Notes: generated by a model from the sequence alone, not told the origin. Positions 1 through 7,636 are shown, counted from the first letter of the stretch. The stretch: DNA of 8,203 nt from Candidatus Brocadiaceae bacterium (GCA_003551785.1 PUNP01000590.1:1-8203); one strand, 5' to 3'. Numbers and translations are program-made.

Positions 1-890
1 AGGATGCCCCCAAACAGCCAGTTACGTTTATCGCAGGGGGAGCAATAGCCGTCATGCTTGACCTCTACCGTATGCTTGGTGAACAAAAGTATGCTGACTG
101 CGCCCGCATCCTCATGAAAAAAGCCTGCTCGCATATGAGAAAGGACCCATGCAACGGGCAAGATGTGCGTTTCTGTGCAATTACTGCAAGTATGCTGTGC
201 CATTATCGTCAGGTTACGGGTGACACCAGTCTCGATGATGTGGTTCCGAACTTTCCCGAAGAACCGCTGTCTAATGTTATTCCAGAGGCTCTGGAAGTTG
301 TAAAGACAGGCCGTTACGCGGCGGATTTGAACTGGATCAAAGAAGATGGTGATAAGGCGCGCTATTTATCCAAACGTCCGGCGGCCTTATATGCTCTGAA
401 GTATCAGGTTAGCGGAGAGGAAAAGTTCCTCAAAACAGCTCTCGTGTTAGCCCAAAAGCGTTTGGAACTCGCCAGGTGTCTGGGTGATGAAGGGCGCTTT
501 CACGGATGCGGACGCGGGAATATCAGAACAGTGATAGATGAAGATGTCCTGCCCGTCATGCACGCTACCGCCCTTGGTTTGCATGGAATCGCTTTCGATG
601 GTAATGCTCATCTTCAGCCTGCAATTGCTTTTCGGAGGGCAAAGGGCCTGTGGGGACTCCCCCCCGGTGTCGCTGCCTCTGTTAGGAATAACGCTTCTGG
701 TGGGAAAGAAGTTCGCATGTTCAACAATAACGAACGGGGTGAAACGGTGATGGTTGTGAACTTAAAAGATACCCCCGATCCGAAAACGGTAGCAAAGGGG
801 TTAAAAGCTCCTATAACTCTGCCCTGGGCTGAGGAGGTTGCTGTAATTTGTAAACTGGCGCCAAAAACAGGACGTGGGGTCTTTTTTTAA
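1..890 (+). CDS. Helical-repeat (alpha/alpha toroid-like) protein, 3' part only
   Basis: The reading frame is open from the window edge (first full codon at 3) to the TAA at 888-890, giving 295 visible residues; the N-terminus lies outside. An ATG at 54 exists, but the preceding codons are open and continue the same helix, so it is probably internal. The first ~190 residues are helix after helix with short loops, as in six-hairpin or heparinase-like toroids. The last ~80 residues turn beta-rich (segments such as VRMFNNNERGETVMVVNL and EEVAVICKL), like the beta-sandwich that follows the toroid in many polysaccharide-active enzymes. No catalytic residue can be assigned, so a sugar lyase or hydrolase role is only an inference from fold impression and neighbours. 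The end is odd: the stop falls in a T7 run just before palindromic hairpins, and a possible C-terminal remnant lies beyond, so the gene may be truncated. Confidence 0.7.
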   Translation, partial: DAPKQPVTFIAGGAIAVMLDLYRMLGEQKYADCARILMKKACSHMRKDPCNGQDVRFCAITASMLCHYRQVTGDTSLDDVVPNFPEEPLSNVIPEALEVVKTGRYAADLNWIKEDGDKARYLSKRPAALYALKYQVSGEEKFLKTALVLAQKRLELARCLGDEGRFHGCGRGNIRTVIDEDVLPVMHATALGLHGIAFDGNAHLQPAIAFRRAKGLWGLPPGVAASVRNNASGGKEVRMFNNNERGETVMVVNLKDTPDPKTVAKGLKAPITLPWAEEVAVICKLAPKTGRGVFF

Positions 891-908
891 AGGTTTAACC
901 ACAGCAAT

Positions 909-929
909 CCCCGGGTTGAAAACCCGGGG
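909..929. repeat. Perfect 21-bp palindromic hairpin (arms CCCCGGGTT / AACCCGGGG)
   Basis: The 9-nt arms CCCCGGGTT (909-917) and AACCCGGGG (921-929) are perfectly complementary around a GAA loop. It lies 18 nt after the stop of the preceding gene and 6 nt before a second hairpin, so together they form a two-stem element. From memory, similar GGGTTGAAAACCC palindromes recur as intergenic repeats in several environmental bacterial genomes; this cannot be checked here. It could help end transcription or stabilise mRNA 3' ends, but no T-run follows the stem on the + strand. Confidence 0.85.
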
Positions 930-935
930 CTACCG

Positions 936-961
936 AACATCGCCTCTGTCGAGGCGGTGTT
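936..961. repeat. Second palindromic hairpin of the 909-961 pair
   Basis: AACATCGCCTC (936-946) pairs with GAGGCGGTGTT (951-961) over 11 positions, one of them a G-T wobble, around the loop TGTC. The core CGCCTC/GAGGCG is perfect. Its closeness to the 909-929 stem suggests one composite repeat unit. No transposase or obvious target-site duplication is visible beside it. Confidence 0.8.
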
Positions 962-981
962 GCCGAAAATTTGCCGCAGAG

Positions 982-1164
982 GATGGTTATCTGAAATGGA
1001 AAGCTCGGGGTTTTACGATAATTCAGATCAGCATACCTCCGGAGGTCTCGCGAACCGAAGAGCTTTTTGTGATAACCCGTGAATATGACTCAGGTGAATG
1101 TCGCTCTTTATGGCCTGCAAACGTATTTGTTAGACAAAAAGCTTATAATAAAAAGGAGTTTTAA
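982..1164 (+). pseudogene. Possible severed 3' end of the upstream gene
   Basis: After the hairpins, one frame (codons from 982) reads as plausible protein for 60 residues and ends at TAA 1162-1164. It has alternating beta-strand character (GFTIIQISIPPEV, EELFVITREYDSGE, CRSLWPANVFV). The stop is 2 nt before the ATG of the next gene, whose Shine-Dalgarno AAGGAG (1153-1158) lies inside its last codons. That is the spacing expected at a true gene junction in an operon. It has no start codon and ribosome site of its own downstream of the hairpins; the only upstream start in frame is a GTG at 874, which would translate straight through the repeats. My reading is that this is the old C-terminus of the 1-890 gene, cut off by hairpin insertion and/or a frameshift in the T7 run at 882-888. 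It could instead be non-coding sequence that happens to be open. I do not recognise the family. Confidence 0.35.
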
Positions 1165-1166
1165 AA

Positions 1167-2717
1167 ATGATGACAGATGCTAATACCTATGAAACGCAAA
1201 GGCAAAAACAGCTCTCACGCCGGCGACGGATTATTTCCAATAACGATGGCGGAGATGCCGTGAAACTACCCGAAAAACCCTTGCAGTCGCCGGAGGATTT
1301 CCTCCGGATCAGAACTACGCCACTAAAGGATACGCACGTGGATACCGTCAGCTACTGCTCGGGGATATTTGGCTCATGCCGTCATAATACCCGGGTCGGC
1401 CACATCTATCCACACTATGAAAGCAATGTCGTTGAGGACCTGATAGAACGCGGCACCGACCCGCTGGAAGTGATGGTCAACTACTGTCACGATAATGATA
1501 TTGAAGTGTTCTGCTCCATGCGGATGAACGATACGCACGACGCCTCGCGTCCCGAGAGGTTCCGTGCCAACACTTTCAAAGCGGATAACAGGGACTGCCT
1601 GCTTGGCACGGAAAAAGATCGCCCGAAGTACGGGGGCTGGTCCGCTGTCAATTACGGCTGCGAGCCTGTGCGCGATATGGTGCTGCGCTTTGTCGAAGAA
1701 GTATGCCGCGGTTATGACATTGACGGCATCGAACTGGATTTTTTCCGGCATCCGGTTTTTTTCAAACAGACTTCGCAAGGTCTTCCGGTCGGGGATGATG
1801 AACGCGAATGCATGACCGGTTTGATGCGGAAAATCCAAACATTGATCCGTGAGATCGGTATGGGACGCGGCCGGCCATTTATGGTTGCTGTGCGAGCTCC
1901 GGATGATATGGGGTATTGCAATACGATCGGGTTGGAGATTGAGCGCTGGATGGAAGAAGGCCTGATCGATATTTTTATCCCCAGCGCTTATATCCGCCTG
2001 AATTCCTGGGGTTATAGCGTCCGGCTCGGCCATCGGTACGGAGTGAGGGTTTACCCCGGTCTCAGCGAAAGCCGCGTCGGGGGTGGACATCACGCCGACC
2101 CGCTGCGCTCTTCCGATGAATGTTACAGAGCGCGTGCCTTGAATGCATGGCAGGCGGGCGCCGATGGCGTGTATATTTTCAATCTTTTCGATCCGCATCG
2201 CCGGATATGGAGTGAAGTCGGTGTTCCTGAAATACTGCAACATCTGGATAAACTCTATTTTGCCAGTAACCGGGGAATTGGCAGAGTCGCTGGAGGCGCT
2301 TATCCGCACGAACACTTTATTCGGATTCCCACTGTTAATCCGGGTGCACCGATAAAAGTCAATAAAGGAAAGCGCCAGTTGCTGCGAATTCAATTGGCGG
2401 AAAAGCTACAGAAGAACCAAGAGAAGTCACCGCCGGAATTCAAACTTTGCCTGAAAATCGAGCCGGTGGAGCGAAAAGAACGGAATCTTGCGGTTGTTTT
2501 CAACGGCCATGCTTTGCAATGCGGCGGCATAAGTGGTGATAATTGGCGCCAATACAAACTCGACCCAAGTTGGCTGAGAGAGGGTGAAAATACAGTTGAA
2601 TTGTGGTCGAAAAATGGTAAGGAAGTCAAATTGCTCGATTTGCTGATAAGTTGCAATCACTCAGGTCATTTGCTGGAAGATGATTCTTATCTCAAGCGTA
2701 CCCGAAAAAATATGTAA
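1167..2717 (+). CDS. GHL10-like family 10 glycosyl hydrolase-like protein (TIM barrel)
   Basis: This 516-residue protein resembles the GHL10 / glycosyl-hydrolase-like TIM-barrel group. Visible landmarks are a strand with a CSMRMNDTH motif (117-124), then VNYGCEPVRD (161-170), typical of the helix start before the catalytic strand. GIELDFFRHP (187-196) is the barrel strand whose acidic residues (E189, D191) are the likely active-site candidates. LIDIFIPSAY (266-275) and GADGVYIFNLF (331-341) are later barrel strands. Residues ~380-495 look like a beta-sandwich (LAVVFNGHAL; REGENTVELW), possibly carbohydrate-binding. The substrate is unknown. No signal peptide is seen; the N-terminus is polar with an RRRR run at 18-21, so a cytoplasmic location is inferred. 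AAGGAG at 1153-1158 lies 8 nt before the ATG, supporting this start; a second ATG follows immediately. It probably forms an operon with the propeller gene 53 nt downstream. Confidence 0.85.
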   Translation: MMTDANTYETQRQKQLSRRRRIISNNDGGDAVKLPEKPLQSPEDFLRIRTTPLKDTHVDTVSYCSGIFGSCRHNTRVGHIYPHYESNVVEDLIERGTDPLEVMVNYCHDNDIEVFCSMRMNDTHDASRPERFRANTFKADNRDCLLGTEKDRPKYGGWSAVNYGCEPVRDMVLRFVEEVCRGYDIDGIELDFFRHPVFFKQTSQGLPVGDDERECMTGLMRKIQTLIREIGMGRGRPFMVAVRAPDDMGYCNTIGLEIERWMEEGLIDIFIPSAYIRLNSWGYSVRLGHRYGVRVYPGLSESRVGGGHHADPLRSSDECYRARALNAWQAGADGVYIFNLFDPHRRIWSEVGVPEILQHLDKLYFASNRGIGRVAGGAYPHEHFIRIPTVNPGAPIKVNKGKRQLLRIQLAEKLQKNQEKSPPEFKLCLKIEPVERKERNLAVVFNGHALQCGGISGDNWRQYKLDPSWLREGENTVELWSKNGKEVKLLDLLISCNHSGHLLEDDSYLKRTRKNM

Positions 2718-2770
2718 AAAGTAGGGCAGGGACAGAAGTATACTCCGAACATTTTATAAGGAGCGAAAGC

Positions 2771-4306
2771 ATGTTTTTTTTCGACAATTACTATTACGGT
2801 GAACCATTACAATCAGATGGTCGTTGGCAACTCCTGATTGATGACGAAATGATTGAAGATTGTTTTCGGCTGAAGCGTTATCTTCGACGGCCGGTTAAAT
2901 ATCCGCACAACCCGGTCTTGTTTCGGGACAAACCGTGGGAAGGAACATCAGTCGGCCCCTGCTCTGTTATTTGGGATGAGGAATATGACTGTTATCGAAT
3001 GTGGTACAGATGCGCCAATATGGCCAGTTATCACGGCGCCCCGGGACCGCCGTATTACGTCTGTTACGCCGAGAGTGATGACGCTTTGAACTGGCGCAAA
3101 CCGATACTGGAAAACTGCGTGCCCATTCCCGGGCATGATCGGACAAATATCATTTATACCGGCACTTTCTATCCTCGTATTCAGGGCCCCCAGGTCTGGA
3201 AGGATGAGGTGGAGGAAATTCCAAAGCGGCGTTATAAAATGATCTCGCTCGAACGTCGGCCCGACAGTCAGGGACGGATGGTCAGCGGTGTCCAGATGGC
3301 CTATTCTCCAGACGGTTTGCAGTGGTCTCTGGACCAACAGGAAGCTCCGTTGATCGGCTATCACAGTGACTGTCAGAATCATGTGGTTCGCCATCCCGGA
3401 GAAGACTGCTGGCTGCTCTATTGCCGGCCAATCTCACTTTTAGCGGGCGGCCCGGCCAAAGGACAACGGCCCGACCTCGCGCGTGAAGTTTGCGGACAAA
3501 AACGGCATCCCGGGCGACGGGTGGCGGTTGCAACTTCAAAGGACCTGAAAAAATGGTCCTATCCGCGCACTGTTCTGTTCCCCGACGAGCAGGATCCTCC
3601 CGATATTGACCAGTGCATAGTCTTCCCATCTGGAAACGCTTTCGTTATGCTTTATACAGCTATGGAGGGAGATGATACAGGCCGGACGGAAATCAAGTTT
3701 GCCATCAGCGGGGACGGTTTTCACTGGTCCCGCTTTCACAGCCGGGAGCCGTTCATCTGTCGTGGCGGCCGGGATGCCTGGGACTGCGGTTCAGTGGGCA
3801 CTTCATTCGCTCCGGTGGCGGCGGGGAATCGTTTGCTGTATTTCTATACGGGTCGTAATCTCGGGCAGCACGAGGAAGGAGTAAGCATCGGCGGTATAGG
3901 CGCGGCTTTCGGCGAAGAGCGCCGGATGGTCGAGCGAGTGGCGGGTGATGAACCGGGATTTTTGCTCAGTCGCGAATTTATTCTTAACGGCAATCGGCTG
4001 CAGGTGGACACCACGCGCTGGCGCGGTCCCGGCAAGGAGAATGCGGAACTGCGGGTAGAGATCATTCGCCATTTACCGGTCACCTCCGCGCATGGTGCCG
4101 AAGACAGTGGTGATTCGGTCTGTCCCGGTTATTCACTGCCCGACTGCGATCCCGTCTGTGGTGACCTGCCGGCGGCGGAGGTGAGTTGGAACGGTAATCC
4201 GGATATTTCTCCCCTCTGCGGAGAACCTGTCTATCTCCGTTTCATGCTTCGTAACAAAGGCTTATGCGCATTTCGGATAACTGATGAAGGTGAAGATTCT
4301 TGTTGA
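2771..4306 (+). CDS. Five-bladed beta-propeller glycosidase-like protein (GH43/GH32-like)
   Basis: This 511-residue protein has the repeated blade signature of the GH43/GH32/GH68-type propeller superfamily: AESDDALNWRKP (100-111), AYSPDGLQWS (177-186), ATSKDLKKWS (254-263) and AISGDGFHWS (311-320). Each is a strand followed by a D-x-x-x-W turn. It opens with LLIDDEMIED (21-30), a motif I associate with uncharacterised propeller proteins of this kind in PVC bacteria. Residues ~420-505 form a C-terminal beta-sandwich with GYSLPDCDPVCGD, VSWNG and LRFMLRNKGLCAFRI, like the C-terminal domain of GH32-type enzymes. I cannot place the canonical catalytic triad, so hydrolysis and substrate are inferred. 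No signal peptide is seen. AAGGAG at 2758-2763, 7 nt before the ATG, supports the start. Shared strand and close spacing suggest it acts with the GHL10-like protein upstream. Confidence 0.8.
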   Translation: MFFFDNYYYGEPLQSDGRWQLLIDDEMIEDCFRLKRYLRRPVKYPHNPVLFRDKPWEGTSVGPCSVIWDEEYDCYRMWYRCANMASYHGAPGPPYYVCYAESDDALNWRKPILENCVPIPGHDRTNIIYTGTFYPRIQGPQVWKDEVEEIPKRRYKMISLERRPDSQGRMVSGVQMAYSPDGLQWSLDQQEAPLIGYHSDCQNHVVRHPGEDCWLLYCRPISLLAGGPAKGQRPDLAREVCGQKRHPGRRVAVATSKDLKKWSYPRTVLFPDEQDPPDIDQCIVFPSGNAFVMLYTAMEGDDTGRTEIKFAISGDGFHWSRFHSREPFICRGGRDAWDCGSVGTSFAPVAAGNRLLYFYTGRNLGQHEEGVSIGGIGAAFGEERRMVERVAGDEPGFLLSREFILNGNRLQVDTTRWRGPGKENAELRVEIIRHLPVTSAHGAEDSGDSVCPGYSLPDCDPVCGDLPAAEVSWNGNPDISPLCGEPVYLRFMLRNKGLCAFRITDEGEDSC

Positions 4307-4417
4307 CAAAAAGATATAAAGACCTGGAGGTACAGCAGTAAAAAGCGGTAGAAGAAATGTAGCGAAAATGGTTTGATGGTTTTACTTTCAGCAAGTCTAT
4401 TGATGAGGTAACAATAT

Positions 4418-5212
4418 ATGATGTTCGACTTAACAGGAAAAACGGCGTTGGTTTGTGGCGGGGCAGGCTATTTAGGATTGCCGGCGTCAATAAAATTAGC
4501 CGAACAGGGGGCGGATGTCGTTATAGCAGACCGAGATGAAGATGCCGCCAGGCAAGCGTTTGAAAGGGTGTCATCAAAAAGTCCGGGAACCCAACCTTCA
4601 TGGTACAAGCTGGATTTGGCTGAGAAGGCATCCATCGTTGATACTGTTGGGACGGTTGCTGACAAATATGGGAAGATTGATATTATGGTTAACCTTGCAG
4701 CGGCGTCTACGGCAAAAACAGTTGACGAATTTGAACCGGAGGACTTTGAAAAAACGCTGAACGTTAACATCACCGGTTTTTTCACTCTTGCGCGTGAAAC
4801 GGCGGGATACATGGAGAGCGGGGGCAGTATAATCCTGTATTCTTCCATGTATGGGCGCGTGGCTCCCGATCCTCGCATCTATGAACCGCCGATGAAACCT
4901 AACCCGATCGACTATGGTGCCGGGAAGGCGGGGATCGACCAAATGGTGAGGTATCTTGCCGTTCATTGGGCGCCGGAGAACATAAGAGTTAACGGGATAT
5001 GCCCGGGGCCCTTTCCCAACATCGACAAACCGGCATATAAAAAGGACCCGGGCTTGCAGGCTTTCATCAAACGTTTAGGTGATAAGGTTCCTATGGGCAG
5101 AGTCGGGAAAAGGGAAGAAACAGCGGGGGCGGTTGTTTTTTTGGCTTCCGGTGAAGCATCGTTCATAACCGGCCAGGTGCTCGCGATAGACGGGGGCTGG
5201 ACGGCCTGGTGA
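4418..5212 (+). CDS. Short-chain dehydrogenase/reductase (SDR, classical type)
   Basis: A 264-residue classical SDR of normal family length, probably an NAD(H)-dependent oxidoreductase acting on a sugar or sugar-acid hydroxyl. The nucleotide-binding loop is CGGAGYLG (13-20), with Cys where most members have Thr. D38 at the end of the second strand (VVIADRD) favours NAD over NADP. NLAA (92-95) replaces the usual NNAG, and N115 or N117 lies in LNVNITG. The catalytic set is complete: Ser in YSSMYG (141-146), Y166 and K170 in YGAGK. The ICPGPFP segment and the ending IDGGWTAW are typical. It resembles gluconate 5-dehydrogenase-like SDRs found in surface-polysaccharide clusters, but the substrate cannot be read from sequence. 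GAGG at 4405-4408 is 9 nt before the first ATG; the second ATG (4421) is also possible. A 111-nt gap separates it from the gene upstream. Confidence 0.92.
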   Translation: MMFDLTGKTALVCGGAGYLGLPASIKLAEQGADVVIADRDEDAARQAFERVSSKSPGTQPSWYKLDLAEKASIVDTVGTVADKYGKIDIMVNLAAASTAKTVDEFEPEDFEKTLNVNITGFFTLARETAGYMESGGSIILYSSMYGRVAPDPRIYEPPMKPNPIDYGAGKAGIDQMVRYLAVHWAPENIRVNGICPGPFPNIDKPAYKKDPGLQAFIKRLGDKVPMGRVGKREETAGAVVFLASGEASFITGQVLAIDGGWTAW

Positions 5213-5324
5213 TGTCCTGCATTTCTCACACCCCGAAGGCTCGGCAGCCAACCATATAATCCCAGGACGGCTACCCAACTTAAGACGAGTATTATTTCTA
5301 ACGGCATTGTAAATTGAATTTATT

Positions 5325-5328
5325 GGAG
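5325..5328 (+). promoter_or_regulatory. Shine-Dalgarno GGAG that sets the start of the pyruvyl-transferase-family gene
   Basis: GGAG lies 6 nt before the ATG at 5335. The frame stays open upstream to a TTG at 5314, but that start would place this site inside the coding sequence, so the ATG at 5335 is preferred. Confidence 0.6.
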
Positions 5329-5334
5329 TTATAT

Positions 5335-6498
5335 ATGTATACGATTCTGACTACATGCCCGGAACAGGGCAGTAAAAATGTTGGTGACAAGTTAATCGAA
5401 ATCAGAACGAAGGAGCTTGTAGCCAGGGAGAAGGGAGAAGAGGAGTTTTTGACTATTTTCCGGGAGGATCCGCTTGAACCCCACCTCTCCGAAATAAACA
5501 GTTCACGAGCAGTGCTTATGCCGGCGTTTCCGGTGCGCGATACACCGATGTACCCGGGGACCTACAGGTTAACAGAAGATATTTCGGATATAAAGGTTCC
5601 GATGATCCCTATAGGCGCTAACTGGAATGTTTATCCCGGGGACATCCGGTGTCGGGAGTATCTGAGATATTCGGAGCAAACTGTTCGGTTTTTACACCGG
5701 ATTTCGGAAGATGTTGAGAGGTTTTCTTGCCGGGAATACAATATATGCCGGGTGCTTGAAAGACATGGTGTCCACAATGCATATTTTACGGGTGACCCCG
5801 CCTGGTTTCACCTTCCCAGTCTCGGCAAACCCCTTGAACGCCCCGATGAGGTAAATAAAGTCGTTTTCAGTCCGCCTTTGAGTCCCTTTTACCTGGATCA
5901 GGCAATCTCTATTATCTCGCTTATTGCCGAAATTTTCCCAGATTCCGAAAAATATTGTGCGATGCACCTGGCCGACTCAGACGGAGGCAGCCCGAAAGGC
6001 GAAAACAGCGCTGCCATGACACCTGAAGTTGCCGGTAAGAATCGGCGTATCAGGGCGTTTGCGGCGGAAAAAGATTTTGAAGTTCTTGAGATGACCGAAG
6101 GCATCCACAAACTTGATTTTTATGAGGAATGTGATCTTCACATAGGATATGAATGCCACGCTCACCTTTTCTTTTTCAGCCGCCGTATCCCGAGCGTTCT
6201 GATCGCCGAAGATGCGCGTGGTGTTGGGTTTAACCGGACGCTGGGTTTTGGCGGCTTCACCGGTTTCCGGCGTGCTCAAAGCGAACATAAGGCGGTAGCC
6301 AAAACACATACTTCCGGATACTGCACGTCCGTGGAAGAGCTTGTGCTTGCGCCGCCGAAGAATGATATCGCGCAGGAGGTCGGGGAGTTCGTCGTCAATG
6401 AATTGAAGAACGGGTTTCTGAGCTATATAGGGCTGGATTCATTTCTGGATACTGTTTATACCGAAAGGATGAAACCGTTTATTTCATCTTTGCCATAG
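5335..6498 (+). CDS. Polysaccharide pyruvyl transferase family protein
   Basis: This 387-residue protein matches the polysaccharide pyruvyl transferase family (CsaB/WcaK-like), GT-B-like enzymes that attach pyruvate from phosphoenolpyruvate to sugars as a ketal. It begins MYTILTTCPEQGSKNVGDKL; the N-x-G-D motif (15-18) is the family's N-terminal hallmark. Next come IGANWNVYP (93-101), then SCREYNICRVLERHGV and FTGDPAWFHLP (131-161), matching the R-x-x-x-S/N-x-x-x-L and tGDPA region. DLHIGYECHAHLFFFSRRIPSVLI (267-290, with G271, H275 and H277) matches the C-terminal block that usually reads R-x-H. Here the arginine position appears to be Glu (E273), so donor binding may differ. No signal peptide or membrane span is seen, so it is probably cytoplasmic. 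Its place between an SDR and a UroD-like gene, with no glycosyltransferases nearby, is unusual for a capsule or cell-wall enzyme. The ATG at 5335 has GGAG 6 nt upstream. Confidence 0.75.
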   Translation: MYTILTTCPEQGSKNVGDKLIEIRTKELVAREKGEEEFLTIFREDPLEPHLSEINSSRAVLMPAFPVRDTPMYPGTYRLTEDISDIKVPMIPIGANWNVYPGDIRCREYLRYSEQTVRFLHRISEDVERFSCREYNICRVLERHGVHNAYFTGDPAWFHLPSLGKPLERPDEVNKVVFSPPLSPFYLDQAISIISLIAEIFPDSEKYCAMHLADSDGGSPKGENSAAMTPEVAGKNRRIRAFAAEKDFEVLEMTEGIHKLDFYEECDLHIGYECHAHLFFFSRRIPSVLIAEDARGVGFNRTLGFGGFTGFRRAQSEHKAVAKTHTSGYCTSVEELVLAPPKNDIAQEVGEFVVNELKNGFLSYIGLDSFLDTVYTERMKPFISSLP

Positions 6499-6526
6499 AA
6501 AACTTAAGATACGGATATTAAATACC

Positions 6527-7636
6527 ATGCTGCCAAACGAGAGAGTGCAGGCCGTTTATGAAGGGGTGAAACCGGATCAGGTGCCGCTGATGCTCGATCT
6601 TTCACATTGGTACAAGAAAAATATAAGCCATGAATTTAACCTGTCCGGTTTTACAGAAGTCGAGCAGGGGCTTGTGGATTTGCATAAACGTATAGGCGCC
6701 GTCGCCTACGTGGAAATGGGAAACTTCTATTCAATTGTTCCGGATGATCCGGATATACAGATCAAATCCGCGACCAAAGACGGGGTGTTTCGAACGGAGA
6801 TCAAAACACCCTGCGGCCGTCTGTATGAGGAACGGGTGTTCAATCCGGCAAGCTTTTCTTACGGTATCCGTAAGCATCTTCTGGATTCACCGGATGACTT
6901 CCCGGTCGTTGAGTCTCTGATGGATTCCTTGTGCTGTGCGCCAAAATGGGAGTTGTATCATTCATGGTGTGAGGCACTGGGGACCCTGGCTTTTCCTTAC
7001 GTACAGCTACCTTATTCGGGCAGCGGGTACTTGATTTCCAGATATATGGGGGTGGAGAAAACGGTTTATGCGTTGATGGACCAACCGGAGAGGGTGAGAA
7101 AAGTTGTGGATCGTATTAACGATTGCAATCTGCGTATTCTGGAGGCGATTATTGACGGGCCGTTTACGACTCTTTTTATAAGCGACAATTATGACAGCAA
7201 TGTGCAGACGCCGGATTTTTTTGATCGATATGTGAGAGATTATTATAGCGAAGTGGCGCGCCGCCTTCATGCCGCAGGCAAGTACCTTGCCGTTCACGTG
7301 GACGGGGAGAGTAGAGGCGTGCTCGGCAAGCTGGCCGAATGCGGCGTTGATTGTTCCGATGCACTGACGCCGGCGCCGATGTTCGCACTGACCCCGGCAC
7401 AGATGCGGCGGGAAGCCGGGCCGGAGCTTATACTCTCGGGCGGCATTCCCGCAGGTGTTTTTGGGCCCGGCGCTTCCGAGGCGGAGTTTATAGAATGCGT
7501 TAAGAACTGGCTGGATACCCGCCATGACTCATACAGGCTTCTGATGGCCGCCGGCGATCAGGTGCCGCCCGAGGCACCTTTTGAGCGTATTGCAATGCTG
7601 GAGGAGCTTGTCGGCAAATATGGGAAGTTCTCATAA
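6527..7636 (+). CDS. Uroporphyrinogen decarboxylase (UroD/MtaA)-like protein
   Basis: This 369-residue protein has the length and architecture of the UroD superfamily, a TIM barrel that includes heme-pathway UroD and the corrinoid:coenzyme methyltransferases MtaA, MtbA and CmuA. The start PNERVQAVYEGVKPDQVPL is the usual opening (R-x-x-x-x-x-x-G-x-x-P-D-x-x-P). The core strand AVHVDGESRGVLGKLAECGVD (255-275) corresponds to the H-x-C/H-x-x-G strand, SGGIPAGVF (304-312) to the next strand, and LMAAGDQVPPEAPFERI (339-355) to the closing segment. In MtaA-type enzymes two Cys there bind zinc; here those positions appear to be D259 and D344. It is therefore probably neither a canonical heme UroD nor a standard methyltransferase. 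Such divergent members are common in PVC carbohydrate clusters, function unknown. It starts 28 nt after the preceding stop with no clear Shine-Dalgarno site, which suggests translational coupling. Confidence 0.82.
   Translation: MLPNERVQAVYEGVKPDQVPLMLDLSHWYKKNISHEFNLSGFTEVEQGLVDLHKRIGAVAYVEMGNFYSIVPDDPDIQIKSATKDGVFRTEIKTPCGRLYEERVFNPASFSYGIRKHLLDSPDDFPVVESLMDSLCCAPKWELYHSWCEALGTLAFPYVQLPYSGSGYLISRYMGVEKTVYALMDQPERVRKVVDRINDCNLRILEAIIDGPFTTLFISDNYDSNVQTPDFFDRYVRDYYSEVARRLHAAGKYLAVHVDGESRGVLGKLAECGVDCSDALTPAPMFALTPAQMRREAGPELILSGGIPAGVFGPGASEAEFIECVKNWLDTRHDSYRLLMAAGDQVPPEAPFERIAMLEELVGKYGKFS

Noticed and set aside
1144..1149. TATAAT just upstream of the GHL10-like gene as a -10 box
   Set aside because: No -35 lies at a suitable distance, and transcription would start inside the Shine-Dalgarno site, leaving no usable leader.
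874..1164. A 96-codon open frame starting at GTG 874 as a separate gene
   Set aside because: Its first third is translated palindromic repeat, it overlaps the preceding gene's end, and it has no ribosome site. Only the 982-1164 part looks protein-like, and that is listed as a possible remnant.
1374..2393. Long antisense open frame (339 codons, minus strand)
   Set aside because: It lies entirely opposite the GHL10-like gene, which has clear family motifs and a good ribosome site; it is a shadow of that gene's codon pattern.
4303..4308. TTGACA at the end of the propeller gene as a -35 box
   Set aside because: There is no -10-like sequence 15-19 nt downstream; the next TATAAA-like stretch is only about 5 nt away.
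5255..5260. TATAAT in the gap before the pyruvyl-transferase-family gene
   Set aside because: The region 15-19 nt upstream is GC-rich and has no -35-like hexamer.
5213..5334. Hidden small gene or structured RNA in the 122-nt gap
   Set aside because: Only a 4-bp stem (GGCT/AGCC near 5239-5250) and a shadow minus-strand frame are visible; nothing supports a feature.
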